A DNA stretch of 64,000 nt from JBHIKY01 sp042139015. GTDB taxonomy: Bacteria > Bacillota > Bacilli > Bacillales > Marinococcaceae. The first letter of the stretch is position 1. Each line of letters begins with the position of its first letter. Positions 41,112 to 50,701 of this stretch are shown here, in pieces. The translations under genes were made by a program, and so were the position numbers. The stretch covers positions 13,348 through 77,347 of the forward strand of contig NZ_JBHIKY010000017.1 of the NCBI RefSeq assembly GCF_042139015.1, written 5' to 3'. The notes beneath the pieces were generated by a model. It had not been told where the DNA came from. It was given only the letters and a program-made list of their open reading frames with translations, and did no database searches.

Positions 41112-41828
41112 TTACAGTCCAAAAGGTACAAATCGTGCAAGGTAGCTCGAAATCATTTGAAAATATCCGGTAAACAGCATGATCCCAAGAGATATCATCA
41201 CCCAGCCGCCAAATCTTTGGATGCGTGGCAGCCATTGGTTTACTTTTTTTAATTTATTTAACGATTTGGAATATATCAGGGAAACGAGTAAAAATGGAAT
41301 ACCCATGCCAATTGAATATACGAGCAGCATAAACATTCCTGTCCACATCGTCTCCGCCTGACTGGAAAGAGTGAGGATCCCTCCCAGAACGAGACCTATG
41401 CACGGGGACCACCCTGCAGCAAATAACAATCCAATCAAGACGGAATTGAAAAAGCCACCAGTTTTTTTTGGCTCCCTATGTACTTTCTTTTCAGACCACA
41501 GCGCCCGGATGGAGATGATTCCAGCCATCTGCAGGCCAAAAACTACAATAATAATTCCTCCAATTTGTTCAATAAGCTGACTGTTTCCTGTAAAAAGCCT
41601 TCCGATAAAAGTGGATGACGCACCAAGCAGCAGAAAAATAATAGTAAAACCGATAATAAAGCCGATACTTCTTGTAAATATCATTCGCCTTGCAGCATGG
41701 ATGCGATTATCAGATACAGCCGTTCCGGTCAATTGAGCAAGGTAGGCCGGTACAAGAGGGAATACACATGGGGATAAAAAGGAAATAATGCCTGCTCCGA
41801 ACGCAAGCCAAATACTTATTTCGTTCAA
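41112..41828 (-). CDS. ccdA: Cytochrome c biogenesis protein CcdA
   Basis: Thiol-disulfide carrier of the DsbD/CcdA family, 238 aa, six membrane helices. It moves reducing power from cytoplasmic thioredoxin to extracytoplasmic partners such as ResA and StoA, serving cytochrome c maturation and spore cortex synthesis. The redox Cys pair is present: FLSPCVFPLVPAY in helix 1 and GWSPCIGLVLG in helix 4. Stands alone here. A CcdA partner was not seen, unless the Cys-rich PCYCGC lipoprotein 4 kb away is one, which is speculation. Confidence 0.9.
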   Translation of the reverse strand: MNEISIWLAFGAGIISFLSPCVFPLVPAYLAQLTGTAVSDNRIHAARRMIFTRSIGFIIGFTIIFLLLGASSTFIGRLFTGNSQLIEQIGGIIIVVFGLQMAGIISIRALWSEKKVHREPKKTGGFFNSVLIGLLFAAGWSPCIGLVLGGILTLSSQAETMWTGMFMLLVYSIGMGIPFLLVSLIYSKSLNKLKKVNQWLPRIQRFGGWVMISLGIMLFTGYFQMISSYLARFVPFGL

Positions 41829-42037
41829 TGTGAAATCTCCTTCCTAACGAGTTAAAGCACGTCACTACAAATTTATTATACAATTTAATTATGATAATAA
41901 CGTGAACTATTCTTGTCTCCGTCCGAAGGCGGAGAAAAAAATAGGCTGAGGCTGGTCGCATCTTTCTAACAATCATATTACACTGACATTAATACAATGC
42001 AATTAAATGCGACGTTATGTGGAAAGGAACGATGACA

Positions 42038-42919
42038 ATGAGTCAGCCGGGAAAATACATTGTCGGCTTTGTAATTATATTTATAGGCTTGTCTATTCTT
42101 GCCGATCAAGCCGGAATTAATTTAGATTTAAGTATATTTATCTGGCCTGCTATTGCTTCCATTCTTGCCTGGCATTTCTACAAAAACGGTCATAAATGGC
42201 TGGCCCTGTTATTTCTTTTTTTGATGCTGTCTTCAATAATTGATGATCTTGCTGGTATCTTAATCGGGCTCTTTATTCTCTATATCGGGTTAAAAATGCT
42301 GAAAAGAGATAACAGCGCAAAAGAAATCGATATAGATAAAGACCTGCCGCCTCTAAAGAAAGAAGCGAAGCCGTACAGCCCATATCATACTGTAGATCAG
42401 ACTCCAGGACAAAAAGTTGAGCATGCAGGCCACCCGAAAGAAAAGCCTTCTGGAACTTCTGGAAATATTACACAGGCAACTGTAAAAAAAAGAACAGAGA
42501 AGAAATCAACCCGCCCGCGGGCAGAGCATCATAATGAACCGATCGTGACCCCCTCACAAAAAACGATGTTCATCGGTGATTTTAAGCTGATGAAAAAAAG
42601 GTTTGCGCTTCAGGATATGAATGTTAAATATGGTATCGGTGACATTAAAATAGACCTATCAAAAGCCATCTACGATGAGGGGGAAACGGTCCTTATACTT
42701 CACGGCGGTATCGGAGATATTGATTTGTACGTCCCGTATGATATGGATATTGCCATCGAAGCAAGTGCTACTATCGGCGATTTGAATGTATTAGGGCATC
42801 GTGAAGAAGGTTTTAATAAGCATGTAAAAATTGAAACAGAGCAGTATCCTTACTCCGCTCGAAAAGTAAAAGTACTGATTTCCGTTATTATCGGTGATGT
42901 CGATGTGAGGTATGTTTAA
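42038..42919 (+). CDS. liaF: Cell envelope stress regulator LiaF-like
   Basis: Negative regulator of the LiaSR system, 293 aa. Membrane helices occupy about residues 8-90 (VGFVIIFIGLSILADQAGIN and LIGLFILYIGLKML among them), then a charged linker rich in Lys/Pro, and a C-terminal DUF2154 beta domain (FIGDFKLMKKRFALQDMNV through VLISVIIGDVDVRYV). ATGs at 42032 and 42038 compete; AAAGGAA at 42023-42029 favours the second. The kinase gene starts directly after its stop. No liaIH or liaG lies upstream. Confidence 0.85.
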   Translation: MSQPGKYIVGFVIIFIGLSILADQAGINLDLSIFIWPAIASILAWHFYKNGHKWLALLFLFLMLSSIIDDLAGILIGLFILYIGLKMLKRDNSAKEIDIDKDLPPLKKEAKPYSPYHTVDQTPGQKVEHAGHPKEKPSGTSGNITQATVKKRTEKKSTRPRAEHHNEPIVTPSQKTMFIGDFKLMKKRFALQDMNVKYGIGDIKIDLSKAIYDEGETVLILHGGIGDIDLYVPYDMDIAIEASATIGDLNVLGHREEGFNKHVKIETEQYPYSARKVKVLISVIIGDVDVRYV

Positions 42920-43987
42920 ATGAAGAACTTAGGAAATATTCAATGGCATTATATCAGATATACTGGAATAACAGCTTTAACACTGACCGTGATGTTTCTT
43001 CTTCTTTTTTTGACTGATGTGAGTGAGCTCGCAATTATTTATTCTTTCACAGCCTGGGACGGAATGCCGACTGTCCTGCTGTGGCTGATTGTCAGTCTCG
43101 TGACTGCACTTGGTATTGGCTGGCACGGGGGAAGAAGGCAAAAAGACAGAATAGATTTCCTCATTGAGTCAACAATGGCTCTGGAAAAAGGTGATTTTTC
43201 CAAACGCTCTGAAATTGAAGGAGACGACGAAATCAGTGTGATGAGCAACCACTTAAATGCTGTGGCAGCTCGACTCGAAGAGCAGGCTGGATCGATGCAG
43301 AAATTAACCGCAGAAAGGGCGGAATGGCAGTTATCCATCAAACAAGCAGCTGCAGAGGATGAACGGCAGCGTCTTGCCAGAGAGCTTCATGATGCTGTGA
43401 GCCAGCAGCTATTTGCTATATCCATGACTACTTCTGCCCTTAAAAAGACTCTTGAAAAGGATAAGGAAAAAGGCATGCAGCAGGCAGTTCTCATAGAGAA
43501 AATGGCGGGGACCGCTCAAGGAGAAATGAGAGCGCTTCTTATGCATTTAAGGCCATTTAATCTGGAAGGAAAAGGGTTGAAAGAAGGACTTGAAAATTTA
43601 TTAGAAGAATTGTCAGAGAAAACAAATTTGCAGATCAACTGGAACATTGAAAATGAAGAAAATTTGGGAAGAGGGATTGAGGACCACTTATTCCGGATTT
43701 CTCAGGAAGCACTTTCGAATATACTGCGCCATGCCCAGGCGCACCAGGTTCATATGCAGCTCAAAGTTTTTCACGGACAGCTTCGGATGAAAATTATTGA
43801 TGATGGTATTGGGTTTCAGCTCGATAAAGACCAAAAGCAATCCTCCTATGGACTTTCAACGATGAAAGAGAGAGTTACTGAGCTGGGCGGCGTAATTCAT
43901 ATTCTGTCTTATCCGGGAAAAGGAACTCAGGTAGAAGTTACTGTTCCTGTTGTACGAAGGCAAGAGGAGGAGATCAGCGTTGATTAG
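42920..43987 (+). CDS. liaS: Sensor histidine kinase LiaS
   Basis: NarL-type (HisKA_3) kinase of 355 aa, with two N-terminal helices (residues about 15-35 and 45-65) and a short extracytoplasmic loop, an intramembrane-sensing design. HAMP follows, then the phosphoacceptor His in ARELHDAVSQQLFAISM and the ATPase block EALSNILRHAQAHQ, DDGIGFQ and YGLSTMKERV. With LiaF and LiaR it responds to lipid II-cycle inhibitors such as bacitracin in Firmicutes. Confidence 0.88.
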   Translation: MKNLGNIQWHYIRYTGITALTLTVMFLLLFLTDVSELAIIYSFTAWDGMPTVLLWLIVSLVTALGIGWHGGRRQKDRIDFLIESTMALEKGDFSKRSEIEGDDEISVMSNHLNAVAARLEEQAGSMQKLTAERAEWQLSIKQAAAEDERQRLARELHDAVSQQLFAISMTTSALKKTLEKDKEKGMQQAVLIEKMAGTAQGEMRALLMHLRPFNLEGKGLKEGLENLLEELSEKTNLQINWNIENEENLGRGIEDHLFRISQEALSNILRHAQAHQVHMQLKVFHGQLRMKIIDDGIGFQLDKDQKQSSYGLSTMKERVTELGGVIHILSYPGKGTQVEVTVPVVRRQEEEISVD

Positions 43988-44609
43988 AGTAATGCTTGTG
44001 GATGATCATGAAATGGTTAGAATGGGGGTAGCAGCTTATCTTGCTACTGAGGACGAAATCGAAGTTATCGGCGAGGCAGCCGATGGAGAAGAAGGCGTCA
44101 AGCTTGCGTTTGAAAAGAAACCAGAAGTAATTCTGATGGACCTCATAATGAAGAAAATGGATGGCATCGAAGCAACTAAAAAAATTATGGCGGTACTTCC
44201 AGAAACCAAGGTGATTGTGTTAACAAGCTTCATTGATGACGAGCAGGTGTACCCGGCGATTGAAGCTGGTGCATTCAGTTACTTATTAAAAACTTCATCA
44301 GCGGAAGCAATCGCGGAAGCTATTAAAGCTGCGGTGAATGGAGAATCCAAGCTTGAAGCCGAAGTAACAAAAAAGATGATGAAGCGGATGCGCGAACCGG
44401 AAGAAACAATGCATGATTCGTTGACTTCGAGGGAACGTGAAGTTCTTTTATTGATCGGTGAAGGAAAATCGAATCAAGATATTGCTGAAGAGCTGTATAT
44501 TGGAATAAAAACAGTTAAAACTCATGTGAGCAATATATTATCAAAGCTGAATGTCGACGACCGCACCCAAATTGCCGTTTATGCACACCGTCATCGTCTG
44601 GTAAGGTGA
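43980..44609 (+). CDS. liaR: Response regulator LiaR (VraR family)
   Basis: NarL/FixJ-type regulator, 209 aa. The receiver domain has VDDHEMVRMG and phosphoacceptor Asp54 in ILMDLIMKKMDG; the C-terminal LuxR helix-turn-helix reads LTSREREVLLLIGEGKSNQDIAE. The start is taken as TTG (MIRVMLVDDH) with AGGAGG 9 nt upstream, overlapping the end of liaS by eight bases; the longer open frame from 43950 is coding for liaS. Targets were not identified in the window. Confidence 0.88.
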   Translation: MIRVMLVDDHEMVRMGVAAYLATEDEIEVIGEAADGEEGVKLAFEKKPEVILMDLIMKKMDGIEATKKIMAVLPETKVIVLTSFIDDEQVYPAIEAGAFSYLLKTSSAEAIAEAIKAAVNGESKLEAEVTKKMMKRMREPEETMHDSLTSREREVLLLIGEGKSNQDIAEELYIGIKTVKTHVSNILSKLNVDDRTQIAVYAHRHRLVR

Positions 44610-44712
44610 TCTATCGTGTTTTATGCGACTAATGAAACATTTTTCTACATACACCGTCTTAAGTATGTAAATAATATGTTTAATAGTCAGTTATCTTGTA
44701 CAATAGCTTTTC

Positions 44713-44742
44713 TTGACGTATATAGGGGCTGCATAATATTAT
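44713..44742 (+). promoter_or_regulatory. Promoter of pbpF
   Basis: TTGACG (44713-44718), 18 nt, TATTAT (44737-44742), about 80 nt before the start codon. The 215-nt gap after liaR holds nothing else recognisable. Confidence 0.55.
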
Positions 44743-44827
44743 TTTTCGCCATTATATCTTTGCAAGCCAAGATTTTCACTCACTATTAATTCACCATGAA
44801 TATGAAACATAAGGAGTTACTTTTGTG

Positions 44828-46978
44828 ATGAAAAATAAATGGATATTCTGGCCGGTGGTTGTGCTTATATTCGTGCTGCTTAGTGCCGGGATTTATTTAT
44901 CATCCGTGGTAATAGGAGCCGCAGCCATAGATGAAAAGAAGCTGGTGATGAATGAAACTACGGTTCTTGTGAATGATGACGGAGATAAAGTTGGAGAATT
45001 ATACGCTGAAGATAGAGATTTGGTGCCGGTGGAAGAGATTCCCGAACATGTACAGGAAGCGTTTATAGCTATTGAGGATATCCGCTTTTATGAACATCAG
45101 GGAATTGATCCGCGGGCAATTCTGCGTGCCCTTTACCGGGATATCCTGGCGGGAGCAAAAGTAGAAGGGGGCAGTACAATTACCCAGCAGCTGGCCAAAA
45201 ATGCTTTTCTATCAAATGATAAGACCGTATTAAGGAAAACTAAAGAGGTATTGATAGCCATGGGGCTCGAACGAAAATTCAGCAAAGAAGAAATTCTTGG
45301 TTATTACTTAAACCAGACTTATTTTGGACACGGAGCTTATGGAATTAAATCCGCTGCAGAAACATATTTCAATAAAGAAGTAGGAGATCTGACTGTTGAT
45401 GAAGCCGCATTGCTTGCAGGAATACCGAAAGCACCGGGTAATTATTCACCGGTGGAGGACGCGGAACGGGCGACTGATCGAAGAAATACTGTACTGTCTG
45501 TAATGGAGCGTCATGGTTTTATCACAGCCGAGGAAGCCTCGTCATATCAGGGAAGAACAGTGCCGCAGGAGCTGCACCGTTCTGAATCAAATCCAAGTCT
45601 ATACACGTATGTAGATATGTTACTTGATGAAGCAGAGGATAAATATAATATCAGTGCTGAGGAAATTTACAGGGGCGGCTATGAAATAGAAGTGCCTATG
45701 AATAGTGAGATGCAGCAGGCTTCCTACGACTTATTCCAACAGGGCTATTCTTTTCCGGAAGGTGCCGAAGGAATTGAAGGGGCTTTTGTGATGATGGATA
45801 ATAAGAGTGGCGGAGTAGCTGCTGTGCAGGGGGGCAGAGAATACGTACGCAGAGGAATGAACCGTGTAGAAGTGCCGAGACAACCAGGATCCGTTATAAA
45901 GCCACTGGCGGTGTATGCTCCAGCACTTGAATCCGGACGCTATCATCCTTATTCAATGCTAAAAGATGAACAAACAGATTATGATGGCTATTCCCCAAGA
46001 AATGTAAATGGAGAATACCGTGGTGAGATTTCTATGGCAGATGCTATAACAGAATCAACAAATACTGCTGCGGTTTGGTTGTATGATCAAATGGGAGCTG
46101 ATAGTACAGACTGGCTTGAAAAGCTTGATTTAGATGTGACGGACAATGGACTAGCCGTTGCTCTCGGCGGCCTGTCAGAAGGCCTGACCCCGCTCGAGCT
46201 GGCGGAAGCCTATACCACATTTCCAAATAACGGGAAAAAGGTAGAGCCATTCTTTATTAGTAAAATTACAGATCGAAATGGTGAAGTGATCGGGGAAGCT
46301 GAAACCGTCAGTGATGATGTCATGAGTAAACAGTCCGCCTGGTATATGACACGTCTGCTGGAAAATGTAGTCGAGGAAGGAACCGCTTCATCGGGTGATA
46401 CGGAATATGCTTTAGCCGGCAAGACCGGAACGACATCATTTCTGGATGTGGAAGGCGGCACCAGGGATGCTTGGTTTGCTGGATTTACTCCGCAGTGGAG
46501 CGGAGCACTGTGGATGGGGTATGACAAAACGACAGAACAGCAGTATCTGCAGGGCGGAAGCTCTTACCCGACGAGATTGTTTAAAGAAATCTTGAATCAG
46601 GTTCCGGATGAAAGCGGAACTCAGCAGGCTTTCTCACAGCCTGAAGACGTGCAGGATCTTGCCCCTCCAGTCGAAATGGCACGTATTAATGATCTTGATG
46701 CTTCCCTCAGCTTTAAGGGCTCCGGATTATTGAATGTGAAACTGGAATGGACTCCTTCGGATGATGAACGCGTCCAATACCGTATTTACGAAGTAACTGA
46801 GGGAGAAGGAGAAGAAATCGCGGAAGTGGAAGGAGAAGGTTCCTATACAATTGAAGGAGTGAATGTATTTTCCCTGCGTGAATATATGATTGTTCCTTAC
46901 AATCCTCAGACTGAAGAAGAAGGACAGCCTTCCAATGTTGCAGAAGTTTCTGTCGGAGGGTTATTCGGAAGTCAATAA
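44828..46978 (+). CDS. pbpF: Class A penicillin-binding protein (PbpF-like)
   Basis: Bifunctional peptidoglycan synthase, 716 aa, with an N-terminal membrane anchor (residues 5-28), a GT51 glycosyltransferase domain (AIEDIRFYEHQGIDP, GGSTITQQLAKN, about residues 75-230) and a transpeptidase domain with the catalytic SxxK in PGSVIKPL, SxN in TESTNT and KTGTT. A FN3-like acidic C-terminus follows. B. subtilis pbpF (PBP2c), likewise adjacent to hemEHY and partly forespore-expressed, has 714 aa. A GTG three bases upstream (44825) is 8 nt from AAGGAG and is a possible alternative start. Confidence 0.9.
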   Translation: MKNKWIFWPVVVLIFVLLSAGIYLSSVVIGAAAIDEKKLVMNETTVLVNDDGDKVGELYAEDRDLVPVEEIPEHVQEAFIAIEDIRFYEHQGIDPRAILRALYRDILAGAKVEGGSTITQQLAKNAFLSNDKTVLRKTKEVLIAMGLERKFSKEEILGYYLNQTYFGHGAYGIKSAAETYFNKEVGDLTVDEAALLAGIPKAPGNYSPVEDAERATDRRNTVLSVMERHGFITAEEASSYQGRTVPQELHRSESNPSLYTYVDMLLDEAEDKYNISAEEIYRGGYEIEVPMNSEMQQASYDLFQQGYSFPEGAEGIEGAFVMMDNKSGGVAAVQGGREYVRRGMNRVEVPRQPGSVIKPLAVYAPALESGRYHPYSMLKDEQTDYDGYSPRNVNGEYRGEISMADAITESTNTAAVWLYDQMGADSTDWLEKLDLDVTDNGLAVALGGLSEGLTPLELAEAYTTFPNNGKKVEPFFISKITDRNGEVIGEAETVSDDVMSKQSAWYMTRLLENVVEEGTASSGDTEYALAGKTGTTSFLDVEGGTRDAWFAGFTPQWSGALWMGYDKTTEQQYLQGGSSYPTRLFKEILNQVPDESGTQQAFSQPEDVQDLAPPVEMARINDLDASLSFKGSGLLNVKLEWTPSDDERVQYRIYEVTEGEGEEIAEVEGEGSYTIEGVNVFSLREYMIVPYNPQTEEEGQPSNVAEVSVGGLFGSQ

Positions 46979-46982
46979 ATGG

Positions 46983-47031
46983 AAAAGCTGCCCTGTGAAG
47001 AGTTAATACTTTTCGCAGGCAGCTTTTCTTT
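46983..47031 (+). terminator. Terminator after pbpF
   Basis: AAAAGCTGCC (46983-46992) pairs with GGCAGCTTTT (47018-47027), then CTTTTC; an inner CTG...CAG extends it. Confidence 0.8.
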
Positions 47032-47153
47032 TCTAATTTTTGAACGTTACAAACGAGCACTGTACATGACAAATGCAGAGGAGTATGGTAGAAAGGGAAT
47101 GGAAATGAATGTGGACAAAAGAGGCTACCGCAATAGAAGGAGTGCAAAGGGCA

Positions 47154-48191
47154 ATGGATGTAAATACATATAATAATAATTTTTTAAAGGCCTGCAGAGG
47201 AGAAGACACTTCACATGTTCCGGTCTGGTATATGCGGCAGGCTGGAAGGTCACAGCCGGAATACAGAAAGATCAAAGAAAAATATTCATTGTTTGAGATA
47301 ACAAGAGACCCGGAGCTTTGCGCATACGTGACTAAGCTGCCGGTTGATCAATATAATAACGATGCAGCAATTCTTTATAAGGACATCATGACTCCATTGC
47401 CCGCGCTTGGTGTAGACGTGGATATTAAACCAGGGATCGGCCCGGTGATTTCAAATCCAGTTAATAGCAGAAAAGATGTTGAAAGTTTAGGGGACCTTAC
47501 CCCGTCAGAGGATGTACCATTTGTGTTAGATACGATAAGCCTTTTAAGAAAACAATTAAGTGTTCCGCTTATCAGCTTCAGCGGAGCTCCATTTACTTTA
47601 GCAAGCTATATGATTGAGGGCGGACCTTCGAAAAATTACCATAAAACAAAGGCGTTTATGCACGCTGATCCCGAGGCATGGTTTTTATTGATGGAAAAGC
47701 TTGGGAGCATGACGGTTACGTATGTGAAATCACAGATTGCAGCTGGAGCCCAGGCGATTCAAATTTTTGATTCCTGGGTGGGTGCTCTTAACAGAGAAGA
47801 TTATATAACATTTGTAAAACCTGTCATGGATACAATTTTTAAGAAGCTTAAAGGTGAAGGAGTACCGTTGATTATGTTTGGAGTCGGCGCGGGACACCTG
47901 CTGGAGGAATGGAATGATTTAGAGCTGGATGTGATCGGCCTCGATTGGCGCACGTCCATAGACGAAGCCCGGGCCGCTGGAATTACAAAAACACTGCAAG
48001 GTAATCTTGACCCTTCCCTACTGCTGGCACCGTGGGAAAAAATCGAAGAAAAGGTCAAGCCTATCCTGGATGCGGGAATGAAGTCGAACCGGTTTATTTT
48101 TAATCTTGGACATGGTGTATTTCCAGAGGTGAAGCCGGAAACGCTGAAAAGATTAACAGCGTTTGTGCATGAATATTCAAAGAGGTCGTAA
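47154..48191 (+). CDS. hemE: Uroporphyrinogen III decarboxylase
   Basis: Converts uroporphyrinogen III to coproporphyrinogen III (345 aa). It shows the substrate-binding VPVWYMRQAGRSQPEYR, the catalytic Asp region KLPVDQYNNDAAILYKDIMTPL, and the C-terminal NLGHGVFPEVKPE. The ATG is chosen because AAGGAG at 47137-47142 precedes it and the open frame upstream has no conserved residues. First gene of hemEHY; the three are spaced by 13 and 16 nt. Confidence 0.94.
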   Translation: MDVNTYNNNFLKACRGEDTSHVPVWYMRQAGRSQPEYRKIKEKYSLFEITRDPELCAYVTKLPVDQYNNDAAILYKDIMTPLPALGVDVDIKPGIGPVISNPVNSRKDVESLGDLTPSEDVPFVLDTISLLRKQLSVPLISFSGAPFTLASYMIEGGPSKNYHKTKAFMHADPEAWFLLMEKLGSMTVTYVKSQIAAGAQAIQIFDSWVGALNREDYITFVKPVMDTIFKKLKGEGVPLIMFGVGAGHLLEEWNDLELDVIGLDWRTSIDEARAAGITKTLQGNLDPSLLLAPWEKIEEKVKPILDAGMKSNRFIFNLGHGVFPEVKPETLKRLTAFVHEYSKRS

Positions 48192-48204
48192 GGGGGTATG
48201 ATTT

Positions 48205-49137
48205 ATGAAAAAAAAGCTTGGATTACTCGTAATGGCATATGGCACTCCACGGAGTCTTGAGGAAGTAGAGACATACTATACACATATTCGCAGAGGGAGA
48301 AAGCCATCTTCGGAAGCACTAGAAGATTTAGTCTCCCGTTATGAAGCAATCGGCGGCATCTCTCCGCTTGCAAAAATAACTGAGGAACAAGCCTATGGCC
48401 TGCAGGATAGATTAAATGAACAGTACAATGATATAGAGTTTCATGTCTATTTAGGCTTAAAACATATTGATCCGTTTATTGAGGATGCAGTTGCCAGAAT
48501 GAAAGCGGATGGCATTCAGGAAGCATACAGCATAGTGCTGGCTCCTCACTTTTCTACTTTTAGTGTAAAATCTTATAATGGCAGGGCAAAAGAGGAGTCT
48601 GAAAAAATCGGAGGCCCTGTTATCCATTGTGTAGAAAGCTGGTACGACGAGCCTGCTTTTATTTCTTACTGGGCCGGCCAGGTAAGGCGTACCCTGGATA
48701 AAGTGGAAGATGAAGATACTGCCTGTGTAATCTTTTCAGCCCACAGCCTCCCGGAAAAAATTATTTCAGCTGGAGACCCGTATCCTGAGCAATTAAAGGA
48801 AACAGCCAGATTAATTGCAGAAGAAGCGGAGGTCAAACATTATGAAATAGGCTGGCAGAGTGAAGGGAATACGCCTGACCCGTGGATTGGCCCGGATGTT
48901 CAGGATTTGACCAGGGAGTTATTTCATAAAAAAGGATATGATGCATTCGTCTACTGTCCTGTCGGTTTTGTAGCAGATCATTTGGAAGTCCTGTATGACA
49001 ATGATGTGGAGTGCCGGCAGGCGGCTGATGAAGTCAATGCAGCTTACTTCCGTCCGGACATGCCCAATGCCAAGCCGGAATTTCTGCAGGCTCTTGTAAA
49101 TGTTATTCAATCCAAAATGAATGAAACAGTCCAATGA
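48205..49137 (+). CDS. hemH: Coproporphyrin ferrochelatase (HemH/CpfC)
   Basis: Inserts Fe2+ into coproporphyrin III in the Firmicute-type haem pathway (310 aa). Recognisable are the N-terminal LLVMAYGTPRSLEEVE, the catalytic His region FSAHSLPEKI, and the WQSEGNTPDPWIGPDV segment of the active-site loop with VGFVADHLEVLYD including the Glu pair. No C-terminal membrane helix, as in B. subtilis. It lies between hemE and hemY, as in B. subtilis. Confidence 0.94.
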   Translation: MKKKLGLLVMAYGTPRSLEEVETYYTHIRRGRKPSSEALEDLVSRYEAIGGISPLAKITEEQAYGLQDRLNEQYNDIEFHVYLGLKHIDPFIEDAVARMKADGIQEAYSIVLAPHFSTFSVKSYNGRAKEESEKIGGPVIHCVESWYDEPAFISYWAGQVRRTLDKVEDEDTACVIFSAHSLPEKIISAGDPYPEQLKETARLIAEEAEVKHYEIGWQSEGNTPDPWIGPDVQDLTRELFHKKGYDAFVYCPVGFVADHLEVLYDNDVECRQAADEVNAAYFRPDMPNAKPEFLQALVNVIQSKMNETVQ

Positions 49138-49153
49138 TAGCGGGGAATGATGG

Positions 49154-50539
49154 ATGAAAGTAGCAATTATAGGCGGGGGAATTACTGGTCTCGCAGCTGC
49201 TCATTTTTTAGAGAAAATAAAAAAAACGTCCCAATATACCATTTCATATGATTTATTTGAAAGCAGTGCAAAGCTGGGCGGTAAAATTTCCACAGATTAT
49301 ACAGATGGGTTCGTGATTGAACGAGGACCAGATTCTTTTTTGGCCAGAAAAGAAAGCGCTGCAAGACTGGCAAAGGAGGTTGGACTTGAAGATCAGCTAC
49401 TTTCAAACAGCGCCGGTCAGGCATATGTATTAAAAGGAAAAAAACTTTACCCTATTCCTTCAGGAGCCATTATGGGAATCCCTACGGAATGGACCCCTTT
49501 TTTGAAGACAGGCCTTTTTTCATCTGCCGGAAAACTGCGGGCAGCAGCAGATTTAGTTCTACCTAAAAATAAAATTGACGGGGATCAGTCCCTCGGAAAA
49601 TTTTTTAGAAGAAGGCTCGGTAATGAAGTGGTTGATAACTTAATTGAACCGTTGTTATCGGGGATTTACGCTGGGGACATTAATAACTTAAGCCTTCAGT
49701 CCACATTTCCACAATTTAAAGAGGTGGAGCAGCGCCATAGAAGTCTTATTGTAGGAATGAAAGCTGGCAGGGAACCACAGAAGAAAACTAATAAAAAGCC
49801 CTCGATGTTTTTATCATTAAAGGGTGGCCTGCAGACCTTTGTAAATGCGTTAGAACAAAATTTAGACAGTAATTCTGTCCATAAGAACACTACTGTAAAA
49901 AGAATTGAGCGCATTGATAACCGGTATGCTGTGACCTTTTACAACGGAAATGAAGAATTATACGATAAGGTGATATCCTCTGTGCCCCCTAATATTGCTG
50001 GCGGGATGCTTGAAAACAAGGAAGTTCAGCGAAAGCTTCAAACATTTTCTGCCACGACTGTGGCCACGGCCGCACTTGCCTTTGAAAAAGATCAAGTTAA
50101 AAATAAAAAGCATGGCACTGGTTTTGTTGTCTCAAAAAAAAGTGGCTTTACTATTACCGCCTGCACATTTACGCACCTGAAGTGGAAACATACAGCTCCA
50201 GCAGATAAAGCATTATTGCGCTGCTATGTTGGAAAACCTGACGGAGAAGACATTGTTTATAAAAGTGATGAAGAAATTTCACGTACCGTAATGAAGGACT
50301 TATCCAATGTAATAGAAATTAAAGGAGATCCTCTGTTTTCTAGAATCACTCGTTGGGAACAGTCGATGCCGCAATATGAAGTTGGCCATAAGGAAAAGAT
50401 TGCGGACATTAGAGCATGTATAGAGAGAATTTATCCAGGTCTTATTTTGACTGGAGCTGCCTTTCATGGAGTTGGCCTTCCTGATTGTATTGATCAAGGG
50501 GAAGCGGCTGCGCATCAGGCTCTCGATCTTGAAGAATAA
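49154..50539 (+). CDS. hemY: Coproporphyrinogen III oxidase (HemY/CgoX)
   Basis: FAD-dependent, oxygen-requiring oxidase of 461 aa, which in Firmicutes oxidises coproporphyrinogen III to coproporphyrin III; it was formerly described as protoporphyrinogen oxidase. It shows the Rossmann FAD motif IIGGGITGLAAAHFLE at the N-terminus, then ERGPDSFLARKESA, EPLLSGIYAGDI and the C-terminal GAAFHGVGLPDCIDQGEAAA. It is the last gene of the hem operon. hemQ/chdC, for the final decarboxylation, is not in the window. Confidence 0.93.
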   Translation: MKVAIIGGGITGLAAAHFLEKIKKTSQYTISYDLFESSAKLGGKISTDYTDGFVIERGPDSFLARKESAARLAKEVGLEDQLLSNSAGQAYVLKGKKLYPIPSGAIMGIPTEWTPFLKTGLFSSAGKLRAAADLVLPKNKIDGDQSLGKFFRRRLGNEVVDNLIEPLLSGIYAGDINNLSLQSTFPQFKEVEQRHRSLIVGMKAGREPQKKTNKKPSMFLSLKGGLQTFVNALEQNLDSNSVHKNTTVKRIERIDNRYAVTFYNGNEELYDKVISSVPPNIAGGMLENKEVQRKLQTFSATTVATAALAFEKDQVKNKKHGTGFVVSKKSGFTITACTFTHLKWKHTAPADKALLRCYVGKPDGEDIVYKSDEEISRTVMKDLSNVIEIKGDPLFSRITRWEQSMPQYEVGHKEKIADIRACIERIYPGLILTGAAFHGVGLPDCIDQGEAAAHQALDLEE

Positions 50540-50544
50540 CTTCA

Positions 50545-50585
50545 AAAAGACAGGCTGCAGCATGAACTGCTATCCTGTCTTTTCT
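50545..50585 (+). terminator. Terminator of the hem operon
   Basis: AAAAGACAGG (50545-50554) pairs with CCTGTCTTTT (50574-50583), with an inner GCAG/CTGC helix. Confidence 0.85.
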
Positions 50586-50654
50586 CGTGGGGTTTATCCT
50601 GCGGTGCCAATTTATTCTATTGAATGAATTACAGATGTCACTTTCATAACAAAA

Positions 50655-50680
50655 TTTAAGCCGGCCACTTTAGGCCGGCA
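50655..50680 (-). terminator. Terminator after the Gln-rich gene
   Basis: GCCGGCC (50660-50666) with GGCCGGC (50673-50679); minus-strand exit TTAAATTTTG. Confidence 0.65.
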
Positions 50681-50701
50681 GGACATGCCATTAAAAGAAG
50701 A

